Source of the DNA: Brevibacillus brevis
GTDB taxonomy: Bacteria > Bacillota > Bacilli > Brevibacillales > Brevibacillaceae
Assembly (NCBI RefSeq): GCF_001039275.2
Contig: NZ_CP030117.1
Coordinates: 3,162,001 to 3,226,000, forward strand
DNA length: 64,000 nt
Reading direction: 5' to 3'
In this document: one piece after another, positions 17,031-28,800 of the stretch
How the letters are laid out: each line of letters begins with the position of its first letter
Numbering within the stretch: position 1 is the first letter of the stretch
The notes under the pieces: model-generated
Seen by the model: the letters and a program-made list of their open reading frames with translations, nothing else
Databases searched by the model: none
Told to the model about the DNA's origin: nothing
Position numbers and translations under genes: made by a program

Positions 17031-17743
17031 AACAATTTTATGAACTAGATTTAATTATTAAAAAACTATAGATTTTTTGATTGAACTTTTATCTAAACTG
17101 AATTTTCAGATGATTCCTTTTATTGACTTTTCCATAATTCCTCTTTTCCATATTCTTTCGTTCACACACTGTATTCTCACTTCCTCTATACGCTCTTTCG
17201 TTTGTTTTGAACCTCCCCCTCTTAACCCTCGTTTAGTTACCGATTGACTAAAACCTGTGCTACTCTCATGGTAGCTTATGAATCCAGGACGACAATATGA
17301 TTTTGTATCACTGCTCCTCCCTACAGCTGAACCCATCCTTTTTGTAGGATGATAGCTGCAACGTCAGGCATTCCGAACGTGCCGAACAATTTGGACGGGC
17401 ATGGAAATTTACCATCAGGACAGCTTTTCCTTTATAATTCGAAAGCAATTGAAATGCGAGAATGAACTTGACGATAAGCTAGTGTGGGGTTACCATAGTG
17501 TTGGTAATAAATATAAAAAATGATAATTTTTTCAATTAACTTGAATTACAATCAAAATGTCTCTTATCTTTTTAAGTTGATGGACTTGAAAAAGTTTCGA
17601 TCAAGGGATTCAGAGTAGAGGGTCTCAATAATTGTTACACGACAACGTTTTACATGACTCAAGTACTGTTGAGCATTTAATTCTAGAGCTGCTGTTACTA
17701 CCAATTATCTGAGAAACATCTCGAAAAGGAGTCAATTACCTAT
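17031..17743. other. Upstream region of loaP, no gene recognised
   Basis: I see no recognisable protein. A 76-codon open frame at 17106-17336 (minus) is basic and Ser/Gly-rich and matches nothing I know. A small hairpin TTACCA/TGGTAA lies at 17490-17507. TTGAAT-17-TTATCT near 17550 is a weak promoter candidate for loaP. Confidence 0.35.
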
Positions 17744-18328
17744 ATGAACTGGTATGTTCTCTTTGTTAAATCGGGTAATGAACATTCTGTAAAAGATTGG
17801 CTGAATAAAGCCTTTGATAAAGAAACTTTGTACTCAATCGTTCCAAAACGAATCGTTCCTGAGAAAAAAAACGGTGAACTTCTGCGTGTCGAGAAGAATT
17901 TGTTCCCCGGATATATTTTTGTAAAAACAGAAATGAATTTTTCAACATACTACTCCATTAAACGACATTCAAAAATCATCCGCATACTAAACTATCTAAA
18001 TAAAATAGACCTAACATACGATAGTACCGTTTCCCCCCGAAACTGCCGTGGGAATCAAAACTATGAAGAAGCGCATTATTTTAAAAAGATTCCCGAAGAA
18101 GAAATGTCGACTATTCTTAAACTTCTGAATAATGATGATCAGATCGATTTTTCCCAAGTATACACGCAAGACTTCAAAGTTTATGTAGAATCAGGCCCAT
18201 TAAAAGGAATGGAAGGTATTATTAAAAAAATCGATAAACACAGGAGAAGGGTAAAAGTGCTTGTTTCCCTTATGGGAGATGAGCGAATTATCGACCTTGG
18301 TATTGAATTTATTGAGCCTAGTGTGTAA
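17744..18328 (+). CDS. LoaP, NusG-family processive antiterminator
   Basis: A 194-residue specialised NusG paralogue. The N-terminal NGN domain is seen in MNWYVLFVKSGNEHSVKDWL and NLFPGYIFVKTE. The C-terminal KOW domain is VESGPLKGMEGIIKKIDKHR, ending with RRVKVLVSLMGDERIIDLGI. LoaP proteins bind RNA polymerase and a leader-RNA hairpin and suppress termination in very long antibiotic operons such as those for difficidin and macrolactin. The start follows AAAAGGAGTCAATTACCTAT. Here loaP is convergent with the end of the assembly-line operon and next to the phosphopantetheinyl transferase. Its RNA target would lie near the operon's first gene, beyond 64000. Confidence 0.88.
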   Translation: MNWYVLFVKSGNEHSVKDWLNKAFDKETLYSIVPKRIVPEKKNGELLRVEKNLFPGYIFVKTEMNFSTYYSIKRHSKIIRILNYLNKIDLTYDSTVSPRNCRGNQNYEEAHYFKKIPEEEMSTILKLLNNDDQIDFSQVYTQDFKVYVESGPLKGMEGIIKKIDKHRRRVKVLVSLMGDERIIDLGIEFIEPSV

Positions 18329-18406
18329 TTCATGTAGCCATCATAGGTAAATGCTAAATGTTCAAATCCCCTGAAAGCATGACAACTGTACTGGAGGTTG
18401 AACATT

Positions 18407-19096
18407 ATGCAAATATACGCTGTCCCTATATCTACATTACCAGATGTGTACATTTCACACCTCTTAACCTTTGTTACGGAAGAAAAGAAACAAAGACTGT
18501 CCAAGTTCCTTCAACGTGAAGATCTGATCAGAGGACTATTGGGCGACCTCCTTATTAGAAAAATCGTTTCTGAAAAATTTGCGATTCCTCCGAAAAGTAT
18601 CTTATTTAGCAAGAACACATTTGGAAAACCGTACCTTTACATGCCGTTGAACCTACTTCATTTTAATATCTCACACTCGGGCAAATGGATAGTCTGCATA
18701 ATAGACGAGCACCCTGTGGGTATTGATATAGAAAGAATACATACGGTTGATCTACAGATTGCAAAACAGTTTTTTGCACAAGAAGAATATGAGTTTATTG
18801 AGAATGAACAAGATGCTCTGCAAAGATACTCTCGCTTTTTTAAAGTCTGGACGGCCAAGGAGAGTTATGTCAAAGCAATCGGCCATGGACTCTCGACTCC
18901 ACTAAATAGCTTTTCAACTGTTCGAGGAGGTGCAGTTGAGGGATTACGTGTCTATGATCAATGTAATTGGTATTTTAAAATATTCTTTCTTGATGACCAA
19001 TATACTCTTACTGCTTGCGCGAAGAACGACAAGTTTTGTGAAACGGTTGAGATCATTGCCTTGAATACATTTGTTCAGTTTTTTCTAAATGATTGA
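18407..19096 (+). CDS. Sfp-type 4'-phosphopantetheinyl transferase
   Basis: A 229-residue enzyme that attaches the phosphopantetheine arm of CoA to the serine of carrier domains. The two-part Mg/CoA signature is intact: HFNISHSGKWIVCII with GIDIER, and FFKVWTAKESYVKAIGHGL. The length is normal for Sfp. I place the start at ATG 18407 behind TGGAGG. It follows loaP by 78 bp and is probably cotranscribed. It is the obvious activator of the PKS ACPs and NRPS T domains in the window. Confidence 0.92.
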   Translation: MQIYAVPISTLPDVYISHLLTFVTEEKKQRLSKFLQREDLIRGLLGDLLIRKIVSEKFAIPPKSILFSKNTFGKPYLYMPLNLLHFNISHSGKWIVCIIDEHPVGIDIERIHTVDLQIAKQFFAQEEYEFIENEQDALQRYSRFFKVWTAKESYVKAIGHGLSTPLNSFSTVRGGAVEGLRVYDQCNWYFKIFFLDDQYTLTACAKNDKFCETVEIIALNTFVQFFLND

Positions 19097-19136
19097 GGGT
19101 GACATCAAGTTTTTTGAAAAAAAGAAGGCTTCATCC

Positions 19137-19722
19137 TCAAAACCGGTAGTTCTCTCTTTCGAAATCTTCTTTAAACAAGCTATATATCTCTAAATCTACA
19201 ATTCCTTTACCAGACCAGGATGCTGCTTGTCTTAGCGTTCCCTTCTTGATGAAACCATTCTTGAGCAATACCCTTTTGGATACTTCATTCAGAGGCATTA
19301 CATCTGCTTGAATTCTGCTCACCTTGGCATCTTCAATTTTAAGAAGCGTACGACCATGTTGACCGCCTCTGAGGCAATTCCTTTTCCCCAGTGTCTTTCG
19401 GCCAAAAAGTAGCCGATTGTTACCTTGTTTATTCTTTGATGAAACTCGAAAGCCTCGATAATACCAACTAATGTATTGCTCTGGTTCTAAGGGAAATCCC
19501 CCATTTCAATCTCGTTTTTTTATGATAATCTCTTTTAAAATGCCTGAGCATGGTCATTACACTGTCCTTTTTGTGCTTTGGAATAATACCGCAGTACTCA
19601 AATACATTATCATTGCTGTAAATCTCAAACACTTCTTCTAAATGATGATCTTCAATCGGGCCAAGTGTTAATTTGTCCGATTTCAATACTGGAAACTCCT
19701 TAAACAAAACGTTGCTATCCAT
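19137..19722 (-). pseudogene. Frameshifted RimJ/RimL-type GNAT acetyltransferase
   Basis: Three pieces in different frames make up one ~190-residue acetyltransferase: SDKLTLGPIEDHHLEEVFEI (start 19722), GYFLAERHWGKGIASEAVNM with the acetyl-CoA loop, and MPLNEVSKRVLLKNGFIKKG to the stop at 19137. Frame changes are near 19480 and 19335, and some residues before the second piece are missing. The start has a normal ribosome site (AAAGGAGAGAGA). Confidence 0.75.
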
Positions 19723-19821
19723 TATTCAATCTCTCTCCTTTCCGTGTTCCCTTCTAGTAGACGCTACAGTCTGCAACCTCGTGTTCGGGGGTGCTTCCTA
19801 TATTTACTTCAGGGTGGATGT

Positions 19822-19851
19822 AAAAAAATCCCGCCAATGTAGATGGCGGGA
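19822..19851 (-). terminator. Strong terminator of the PKS/NRPS operon
   Basis: On the minus strand TCCCGCCA (19844-19851) and TGGCGGGA (19829-19836) form a GC-rich 8-bp stem with a 7-base loop, followed by seven T. It lies 14 bp past the last NRPS stop. Confidence 0.9.
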
Positions 19852-19864
19852 CTATGTCCAAAAG

Positions 19865-22800
19865 CTATGGTTGTACTCGTTGGCTGGTCATGATCTTTTT
19901 TAGACAAATACTCGTATCATGAACAATTTGCTGAACCAATTCAATAAATTGAGCAATGAACTCATTAGCCGATTCATCTGGGAGATACGAATCTCGGTAT
20001 GTCATTTCCAGGTACAAGGTCCGCTGATCTTCTTGTACGACAACAAAGTGGATATCGAATTTGCTTGGAGCGCAAGCATATTCGACAGGGAGCATCTCCA
20101 GACCCGCAATTTTCTCAACTTCGTCCTTTTGTGCAAATTGGAACACGACATTGAACAAAGGGTTTGTGCTGATCTCACGCGGGACGTTCAGTTTGTCCAC
20201 CAGATGATCAAAAGGATAATCTTGATTTTCATATGCTTCTAGCAGTCGCTCCTTCACTTGATTCAAATACTCCAGAAAGTTCAGGCTGCGTCGTACCGAG
20301 TTACGAATGGCTAACGTATTGACAAACATTCCTACGATATTCTCCAGTCCATCGTGATGTCTTCCCGAGATTGGAGTTCCAACCACAATATCTTCCTGAT
20401 CAGACAGCTTGGACAACAGAATAGTAAAGGTCGTCATCAACACCATAAAAAGGGTCGTCTCTGTTGACTGAGCAAGGTTCTGCAAGGCTACAGTTGTGTT
20501 ATCCTCAAGGGAAAAATAGATCGTACGGGTTTTGGCATCTGCTGTCAAGGATGCTTGGCGACTGACTGGCATTTGTATCGGGTGAACAGGCTCTTTGAAT
20601 ATCTCTAGCCAGTACTTCTCCTGCTTTTGCCATTCTCTCGTATTCATGAGCTGATTTTCCCAGACAGCGTAGTCCTTATATTGAAGCTTGGGGGTATCCA
20701 ACTGTCTTTTTTCGTAAAGGGCTACTAAGTCTTTTAGTATAATGCCTATTGACATACCATCTGTTATGCTATGGTGCATATCAATGATAAGGATGCACTC
20801 TTCTTTATCTATCAGCTTGATTAGCGCTGATCGAAACAGCGGTGATCTATCCAGGCGAAACGGCCTGACAAAATCTTGAATCATTTCTGTTGCTTCTGCC
20901 TCGGTCAGTTCATATACGAAAGAGGTAAACGAAACGTCAGAATGCACCTTTTGGAGCAACGCACCGGTTTCCACATCCAATTGAAAGGATGTCCGAAGTG
21001 ATTCATGTCGCTGGGCAAGTTCCTTCATGGCCTCCCCAACACGCTGAATGTCCAGTCTCCCTTTCATTCTGCGTATGACTGGAACGTTGTAAGTTGTTCC
21101 GCTACCTAGTAATTTATTGATCATAAACAGCCGCTTTTGTGCTGAGGATGCTGGGTAGAAAGGACGCTCGGCAACTACTTCCAGTGAAGGCAATGGATTC
21201 ACAGAGCAAATTTCGATCTGTTTAGCTAGTTCTCGAATGGTAGGATTACGAATCATCAGATTAAGATTCGATTTAACGCCAAAAGCCTTATTTATTTTGT
21301 CGATTACATCAAGCGCTTTGAAGGTTTGATCTGTTAACTGAAAGAAATGATCATGAACGCTTACCTTACGGATTCCAATTGTTTCCTGCCACAGAGCGGC
21401 TAATTGTTGCTCTGTTTCTCCCCTCGGTTCGTCCTCCTCAGTCAGAACCATGTTATCGGGCCACAATGGCAACGCTTTGCGGTCAATTTTGCCGTTCGGA
21501 GTCAGCGGTAGTGACTCTAGCAATATGAGATATTGCGGGACCATATATCCTGGAAGCTCGTCTTGCAGGTAATGATAGAGCTGGTCGGTTGTCAAAGAGC
21601 TGACCGGAACTACATATGCTCGGAGTATCGCGTCCCCGTCCACATCCTGTACAGCCGTTACCACTGATTCCTTTACTAGAGGATGATCGACTAGCTTCTT
21701 CTCAATCTCTTCAATTTCAATGCGGAATCCACGGATTTTGACTTGGTGATCTACCCTTCCAATGAATACCACGTTGCCATCTGGTATCCGCTTGACTATG
21801 TCTCCCGTCTTGTACACGACTCTCTCAGGCAACTCGTTGCTCTGTACAAAACGTTCCTCCGTCAACTCGGGAGCATTGTAATAGCCAAGGCCGACCCCCA
21901 CACCTCCGATGCACAACTCACCTTCCATACCTTCCGGAACAATCTTCATCTCTTTGTCCACCACATACAATCGGACGTTATCAATTGGTTTGCCGATCGG
22001 CAGCTCGACTTCGCCTTGCCAGTCTTCGCTGCGCATGCGGTAATAGGAAGCGATGTCAGTACATTCAGTCGGGCCGTAGGTATTGACGATCTCCGCCTGG
22101 CAGTTCTCGCTGCGCACCCATGGACCCATCTTGGTCATGTGGATCGGCTCACCGCCCAGAAATACCCAGCGGAGGCTTTTCAGCTTTTGGTAGCCGTCGT
22201 CTGCATTCTCCTCGAGTAACGGGTAAAACGCGCTAGGTGTGCAGTTGATTACAGTAATGCCTTCACGTTCAATAGTCGCCGACATCTGTTCGTAGTCATA
22301 CAAACCCGGTTCGAAAAGGATTAAGCGTCCACCAGTAATCAACGGCGCGTATAGATTTTTTTGCGCCAGATCAAAGCTGGCTGAAGCAATGAGCAGGACC
22401 CGTTCGTTCTCGGTAAACCTAAACTCCCTTGTGTACCAGTGAAGTAAATTGACAAAGGCATGAGACCGGATCATAGCACCTTTGGGATTTCCCGTTGATC
22501 CAGAGGTATAAAGTACGTACATCAATCGCTCAGGATCATATGGAAGCAGCATGTTTTCACTTGGAAACTCAGCTATTAGCAGGTCTTCCATCGCAACCAT
22601 ATCTGCATCCGTGTCGGCAATACGGTCTTGAAACGCACGCTGGACGAGCAACAACTTCGCACTCGAATTGCGTAGCAAGTAACGAAGACGCTCCGCTGGA
22701 TAGCCGGGGTCAACTGGGGTATAGGCAGCTCCGGCTTTTAGGACTCCAAGTAGGCCTGTAATGAGTTCCAGGGAACGCTCGGCCATCACGACAACAACGT

Positions 22801-25800
22801 CTCCCTCTCCGATTCCCCTGTGATGCAGGGCATGAGCGATGCGGTTGGAAGACGCATGCAGTTGACGGTAAGTGAGGCGTTGTTCACCGAACACGACAGC
22901 GATCTCCTCGGGGCGTTGTTCAACCTGGTTCTCCAACATGTATGCGATGCTTAGCTCATATGGATATTCGGTGGTGGTCTGATTCAAGCCATAGACAAGG
23001 CGCTCTCGTTCATCTGCTGACAGCATGTCCATATCTTCTAGAAGCTGGTCGACATTACGGACCAGTTGTTCTAGCAGATTGAGGTAATGGTGCAGTAACC
23101 TCTCCATCTTGTTTTTGGCAAACAGCTTGACGCAATATTCCAGATTCAACTGGATGCCTCCGTCTTCTCTCTCGATCGCTTCCAGCATGAGGTCAAACTG
23201 AGAGACATGGGCGTTGATCGGATGCGTTACCATCCTTACCCCTTCCATACTCGGAAGGTAACTCTCCATGTTTTGTAGGACGAACATGGTATCAAACAAC
23301 GGATTGCGGCTTAAATCCCGGGAGAACTCTAGTTTCTCGACCAGCTTGTCAAACGGCCATTCCTGGTGTTCATAGGCTTTCAGACAACACTCTCTTACTT
23401 CTGTAAGAAAGGCACGGAATGACTTGGCTGGGTGCGGGAAGTTCCGCAGAGCCAGTGTGTTGACGAACATTCCCACTATATTTTCAAATTCAGGCTGTTG
23501 CCTTCCCCCGACTGGTGATCCGACAATGATATCGGATTGTCCCGTATACTTGTGCAACAACACTTGATACGCAGCAAGCAAAACCATATACAGGGTGGAT
23601 CCTGTTTCTTCGGCTACCTGTCCCAGCTTTTTGGCCAGTGAGGCGTCCACGTGGATGCTTACCTTGTCGCCCTCGAAGTTTTGTAACGGTGGCCGCGGGT
23701 GATCCAACGGCAGATTCAATACCGGTAGCTCCCCTTGCAACAAGTCTAGCCAATACTGCTCCTGTTCTTGCAAGGTCTCCCGCCTTTTGTTTTGCCAACA
23801 CGCATAATCCTTGTACTGCATCGGCAATGATTCCAGTACTTCTCCTTCATAAAGGGCGGAAAATTCTTTCAGTAAAATCTGTATAGAAATACCGTCTGCA
23901 ATAATGTGATGCATGTCCAGAAGAAACAGATGTTCGTTTGCGCCGAGCCGGATGACTTTCACTCGGAACAACGGACCTACACTCAGATCGAATGGACGCA
24001 CGAACTGCCTGATTAGGTGGTCAGGAACCCCACCGATCACTTCCTCATAGGTGAAGAAGCCTTTCACTTCTTTTAGCACTTTTTGAAAAACCGTATCGCC
24101 AATCATCTCAAAACAAGTGCGAAGCGATTCATGCCGACGGCTTAACGAGGTAAATGCTTCGTGACAGCGGTCAGCGTCCAATGGGCCATATACGTGAGCC
24201 GCCCATGGCACGTTGTAGGCAGTGCCTACATCCTCAAACTGTTCCAAAACATAGAGCCTTTCTTGCTCCGAGGAAAGCCGATGATATTCTTGCCCTCCTG
24301 CTGTAGGAATGGATACGATACTTGTTTTGGGTGTTTGTCGAATGACCTCGGCAAGCTGCTGAACAGTCGGCGATCGAAATAAAGTTTGAATCGGGATGGA
24401 CACACCAAATGTCTTTTTGATTCGAGAGAGAAGGGCAATGGCTTTTAAGGAGTGTCCTCCCAAACGAAAGAAACTGTCTTGGAGGCTAACCTTGCTAATG
24501 CCAAGAACATCCTCCCACAGTGTCGCCAATCGTTGCTCTGTTTCACCGTTGGGATCGTTTTCCTCCGTTCGCTCGATTTGCTGAGTAGGCAAGGGCAGCG
24601 CTTTGCGGTCGATTTTGCCGTTCGGAGTCAGTGGCAATGCCTCGAGGATCATTACCAACTGCGGGACCATATACGCTGGCAGTTCCATCTGGAGGTAATT
24701 GCAGATTTGGTCGGTGGTCAGGTTAGTGATCGGTACTACATATGCACGGAGCGTCGTGTCTCCGCTTGCATCTTGTACAGCCGTAACCACTGCCTCTTTT
24801 ACCTGATGGTGATCGAGGAGTTTCTTTTCGATTTCTTCGATCTCAATGCGGAATCCACGTATTTTGACTTGGTGGTCTACCCTTCCTATGAACATTATGT
24901 TGCCATCTGGTAATCGCTTGACGATGTCCCCTGTTTTGTACATGACTCTCTCGGGCAACTCGTTGCTCTGTACAAATCGTTCCTCCGTCAACTCGGGAGC
25001 ATTGTAGTAGCCAAGGCCGACCCCCACACCCCCGATGCACAACTCACCTTCCATACCTTCCGGGACAATCTTCATCTCTTTGTCCACCACATACAGCCGA
25101 GTGTTGTTAATTGGCTTGCCGATTGGCAACTCGACTTCACCCTGCCAGTTTTCGTTGCGCATGCGGTAATAGGAAGCGATGTCGGTACATTCGGTCGGGC
25201 CGTAGGTATTGACGATTTCCGCCTGGCAGTGCGGGCTGCGCAACCATGGACCCAGATGGGTCATGTGGATCGGTTCTCCGCCCAAAAATACCCACCGCAA
25301 GCTTTTCAGCTTTTGGTAGCCGTCGTCTGCATTCTCCTCGAGCAACGGGTAAAACGCGCTAGGTGTGCAGTTGATTACGGTAATGCCCTCACGTTCAATA
25401 GTGCTGGACATCTGCTCGTAATCATACAGACCCGGTTCAAAAAGGATTAAGCGTCCGCCAGTAATTAACGGCGCGTATAGATTTTTTTGCGCCAGATCAA
25501 AGCTGGCTGAAGCAATGAGCAGGACCCGTTCGTTTTCGGTAAATGTAAACTCTTGGGTGTACCAGTGAAGCAAATTGACAAAGGCATGAGATCGGATCAT
25601 GGCTCCCTTCGGATTTCCTGTTGATCCAGAGGTATAAAGCACGTACATCAATCGCTCAGGATGATAGGGAAGTGGCAGGTTTTCGCTAGTCAACTCAGCC
25701 GCTAGCAGGTCTTCCACCGCAACAACATCTGCATCTGTGTCGGTAATACGGTCTCGAAACGTACGCTGGACGAGTAACAACTTCGCACTCGAATTGCGTA

Positions 25801-28800
25801 GCAAGTAACGAAGACGCTCCGCTGGATAGCCGGGGTCAACCGGGGTATAGGCAGCTCCAGCTTTTAGGACTCCAAGTAGGCCTGTAATGAGTTCCAGGGA
25901 ACGCTCGGCCATCACGACAACAACGTCTCCCTCTCCGATTCCCCTGTGATGCAGGGCATGAGCGATGCGGTTGGAGGACGCATGCAGTTGACCGTAAGTG
26001 AGACGCTGTTCACCGAACACGACAGCGATCTCCTCGGGGCGTTGTTCGACCTGTTTCTCCAGCATGTGTGCAATGCTTAGCTCATATGGATATTCGGTGG
26101 TGGTTTGATTCAAGCCATAAACAAGGCGCTCTCGTTCATCTGCTGACAGCATGTCCATTTCTTCTACACGTTGGTCGACATTATGGACTAGTTGCTCCAG
26201 CAGATTGAGGTAATGGCGGAGCAACCTCTCCATCGTATTTTTGGCAAACAGCTTGACGCAAAACTCCAGATTCAAATGAATGGTGTCATTTCCTCTTTCG
26301 ATTGCTTCCAGCATCAGGTCAAACTGAGAGATATGGGCGTTGATCGGATGAGTTACCATCTTTACCCCTTCCATACTCGGAAGGTAGCTCTTCATGTTTT
26401 GCAGCACGAACATGGTGTCAAACAACGGATTGCGGCTTAAATCCCGAGAGAACTGTAATTTCTCGACTAGCTTCTCAAACGGCCATTCCTGATGTTCATA
26501 GGCTTTCAGACAACACTCTCGGACTTCTGTAAGAAAGGCACGGAATGACTTGGCTGGGTGCGGGAAGTTCCGCAGAGCCAGTGTGTTGACGAACATACCC
26601 ACTATGTTTTCAAATTCAGCCTGTTGCCTTCCCCCGATTGGTGAGCCTACGATGATATCGGTTTGTCCCGTATACTTGTGTAACAACACTTGATACGACG
26701 CGAGCAAAACCATATACAGGGTGGTTCCCGTTTCCTCGGCTACCTGTCTTAGCTTTTTCACAAGTGGAGCGTCCAGGCGAGCGCTCACTTTGTCGCCCTC
26801 GAAACTTTGTAACGGTGGCCGTGGGTGATCAAGGGGGAGATTCAGTACGGGTAGCTCCCCTTGTAGCAAGTCGAGCCAATACTGCTCCTGTTCTTGCAAG
26901 GTCTCCCGCCTTTTGTTTTGCCAATTGGCATAATCTTTGTACTGCATCGGCAGTGGGTTCAGAGCTTTCCCTTCATAGAGGGCGGAAAATTCTTTCAGTA
27001 AAATCTGTATAGAAATACCGTCTGCAATAATGTGATGCATGTCCAGAAGAAACAGATGTTCGTTTGCGCCGAGCCGGATGACTTTCACTCGGAACAACGG
27101 ACCTACACTCAGATCGAATGGACGCACGAACTGCCTGATTAGTTGGTCAGGCACCCCACCGATCACTTCTTCATAGGTGAAGAAGCCTTTCACTTCTTTC
27201 AGCACTTTTTGAAAAACCGTATCGCCAATCATCTCAAAGCATGTGCGAAGTGATTCATGCCGACGGCTTAACGAGGTAAATGCTTCGTGACAGCGGTCAG
27301 CGTCCAATGGACCATATACGTGAGCCGCCCATGGCACGTTGTAGGCAGTACCTACATCCTCAAACTGTTCCAAAACATAAAGCCTTTCTTGCTCCGAGGA
27401 AAGCCGATGATATTCTTGGCTTTCAGCAGTAGGAATCGATACGACGTTAGTCTTAGGAGATCGCCGGATGACCTCGGCAAGCTGCTGAACAGTCGGCGAT
27501 CGAAATAAAGTTTGAATCGGGATGGACACACCAAATGTCTTTTTGATTCGAGAGAGAAGGGCAATCGCCTTTAACGAGTGCCCCCCCAAACGAAAGAAGC
27601 TGTCTCGGATGCCTATCTTGCGGATCCCAAGCACTTCCTGCCATAGGGCGACCAATTGTTGCGCTATCTCATCGTTGAGATCAGGTTCCTCTGTTGGCCT
27701 CATTTTCTCAGGTGGCAGGGGCAACGCTTTGCGGTCGATTTTGCCGTTTGGAGTCAGCGGTAATGACTCTAGCAATATGAAAAACTGCGGGACCATATAC
27801 GCTGGCAGTTCCATCTGCAGGTAATCGCGGATTTGGTCGATAGTCAAGCTAACCATCGGCACTACATATGCCCGGAGTGATGTGTCTCCATCTGCATCTT
27901 GTACAGCAGTGATTACGGCTTCCTTCACATGTGGATGGTCGAGGAGCTTTTTCTCAATCTCTTCAATTTCTATACGGAATCCACGGATTTTGACTTGGTG
28001 GTCCACCCTTCCAATGAACGCAATGTTGCCATCTGGTAACCGCTTGACTACGTCCCCTGTCCTGTACACGACTCTTTCGGGCAACTCGTCGCTCTGTACA
28101 AAGCGTTCCTGGGTCAACTCGGGAGCATTGTAATAGCCAAGGCCGACTCCAACGCCTCCGATGCACAGCTCGCCTTCCATACCTTCCGGGACAATCTTCA
28201 TCTCTTTGTCCACCACATACAGCCGGACATTGTCAATTGGCTTGCCGATCGGCAGTTCGGCTTCGCCTTGCCAGTCTTCGCTGCGCATACGGTAATAGGA
28301 GGCAATATCAGTACATTCAGTCGGGCCGTAGGTATTGACGATCTCCGCCTGGCAGTTCTCGCTGCGCAGCCATGGACCCAGCTTGGTCATGTGGATCGGT
28401 TCTCCACCCAAAAATATCCACCGCAAGCTTTTCAGTTTTTTGTAGTCGTCGTCCGCATTCTCCTCGAGCAACGGGTAAAACGCGCTAGGTGTGCAGTTGA
28501 TCACGGTAATGTCCTCGCGTTCAATGGTCGCCGACATCTGCTCGTAATCATACAAACCCGGTTCAAAAAGGATTAAGCGTCCGCCAGTAATCAACGGCGC
28601 GTATAGATTTTTTTGCGCCAGATCAAAGCTGGCTGAAGCAATGAGCAGAACCCGATCGTTTTCGGTAAATGTAAACTCTTGGGTATACCAATGGAGCAAA
28701 TTAACAAATGCATGCGATCGGATCATGGCCCCCTTCGGATTTCCTGTTGATCCAGAGGTATAAAGCACGTACATCAATTGTTCAGGATCATATGGAAGCA

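Noticed and set aside
17106..17336. 76-codon minus-strand frame rich in Ser, Gly and Arg
   Set aside because: No family resemblance, weak start context and low-complexity composition. I considered a group II intron or transposon end but found no supporting motif.
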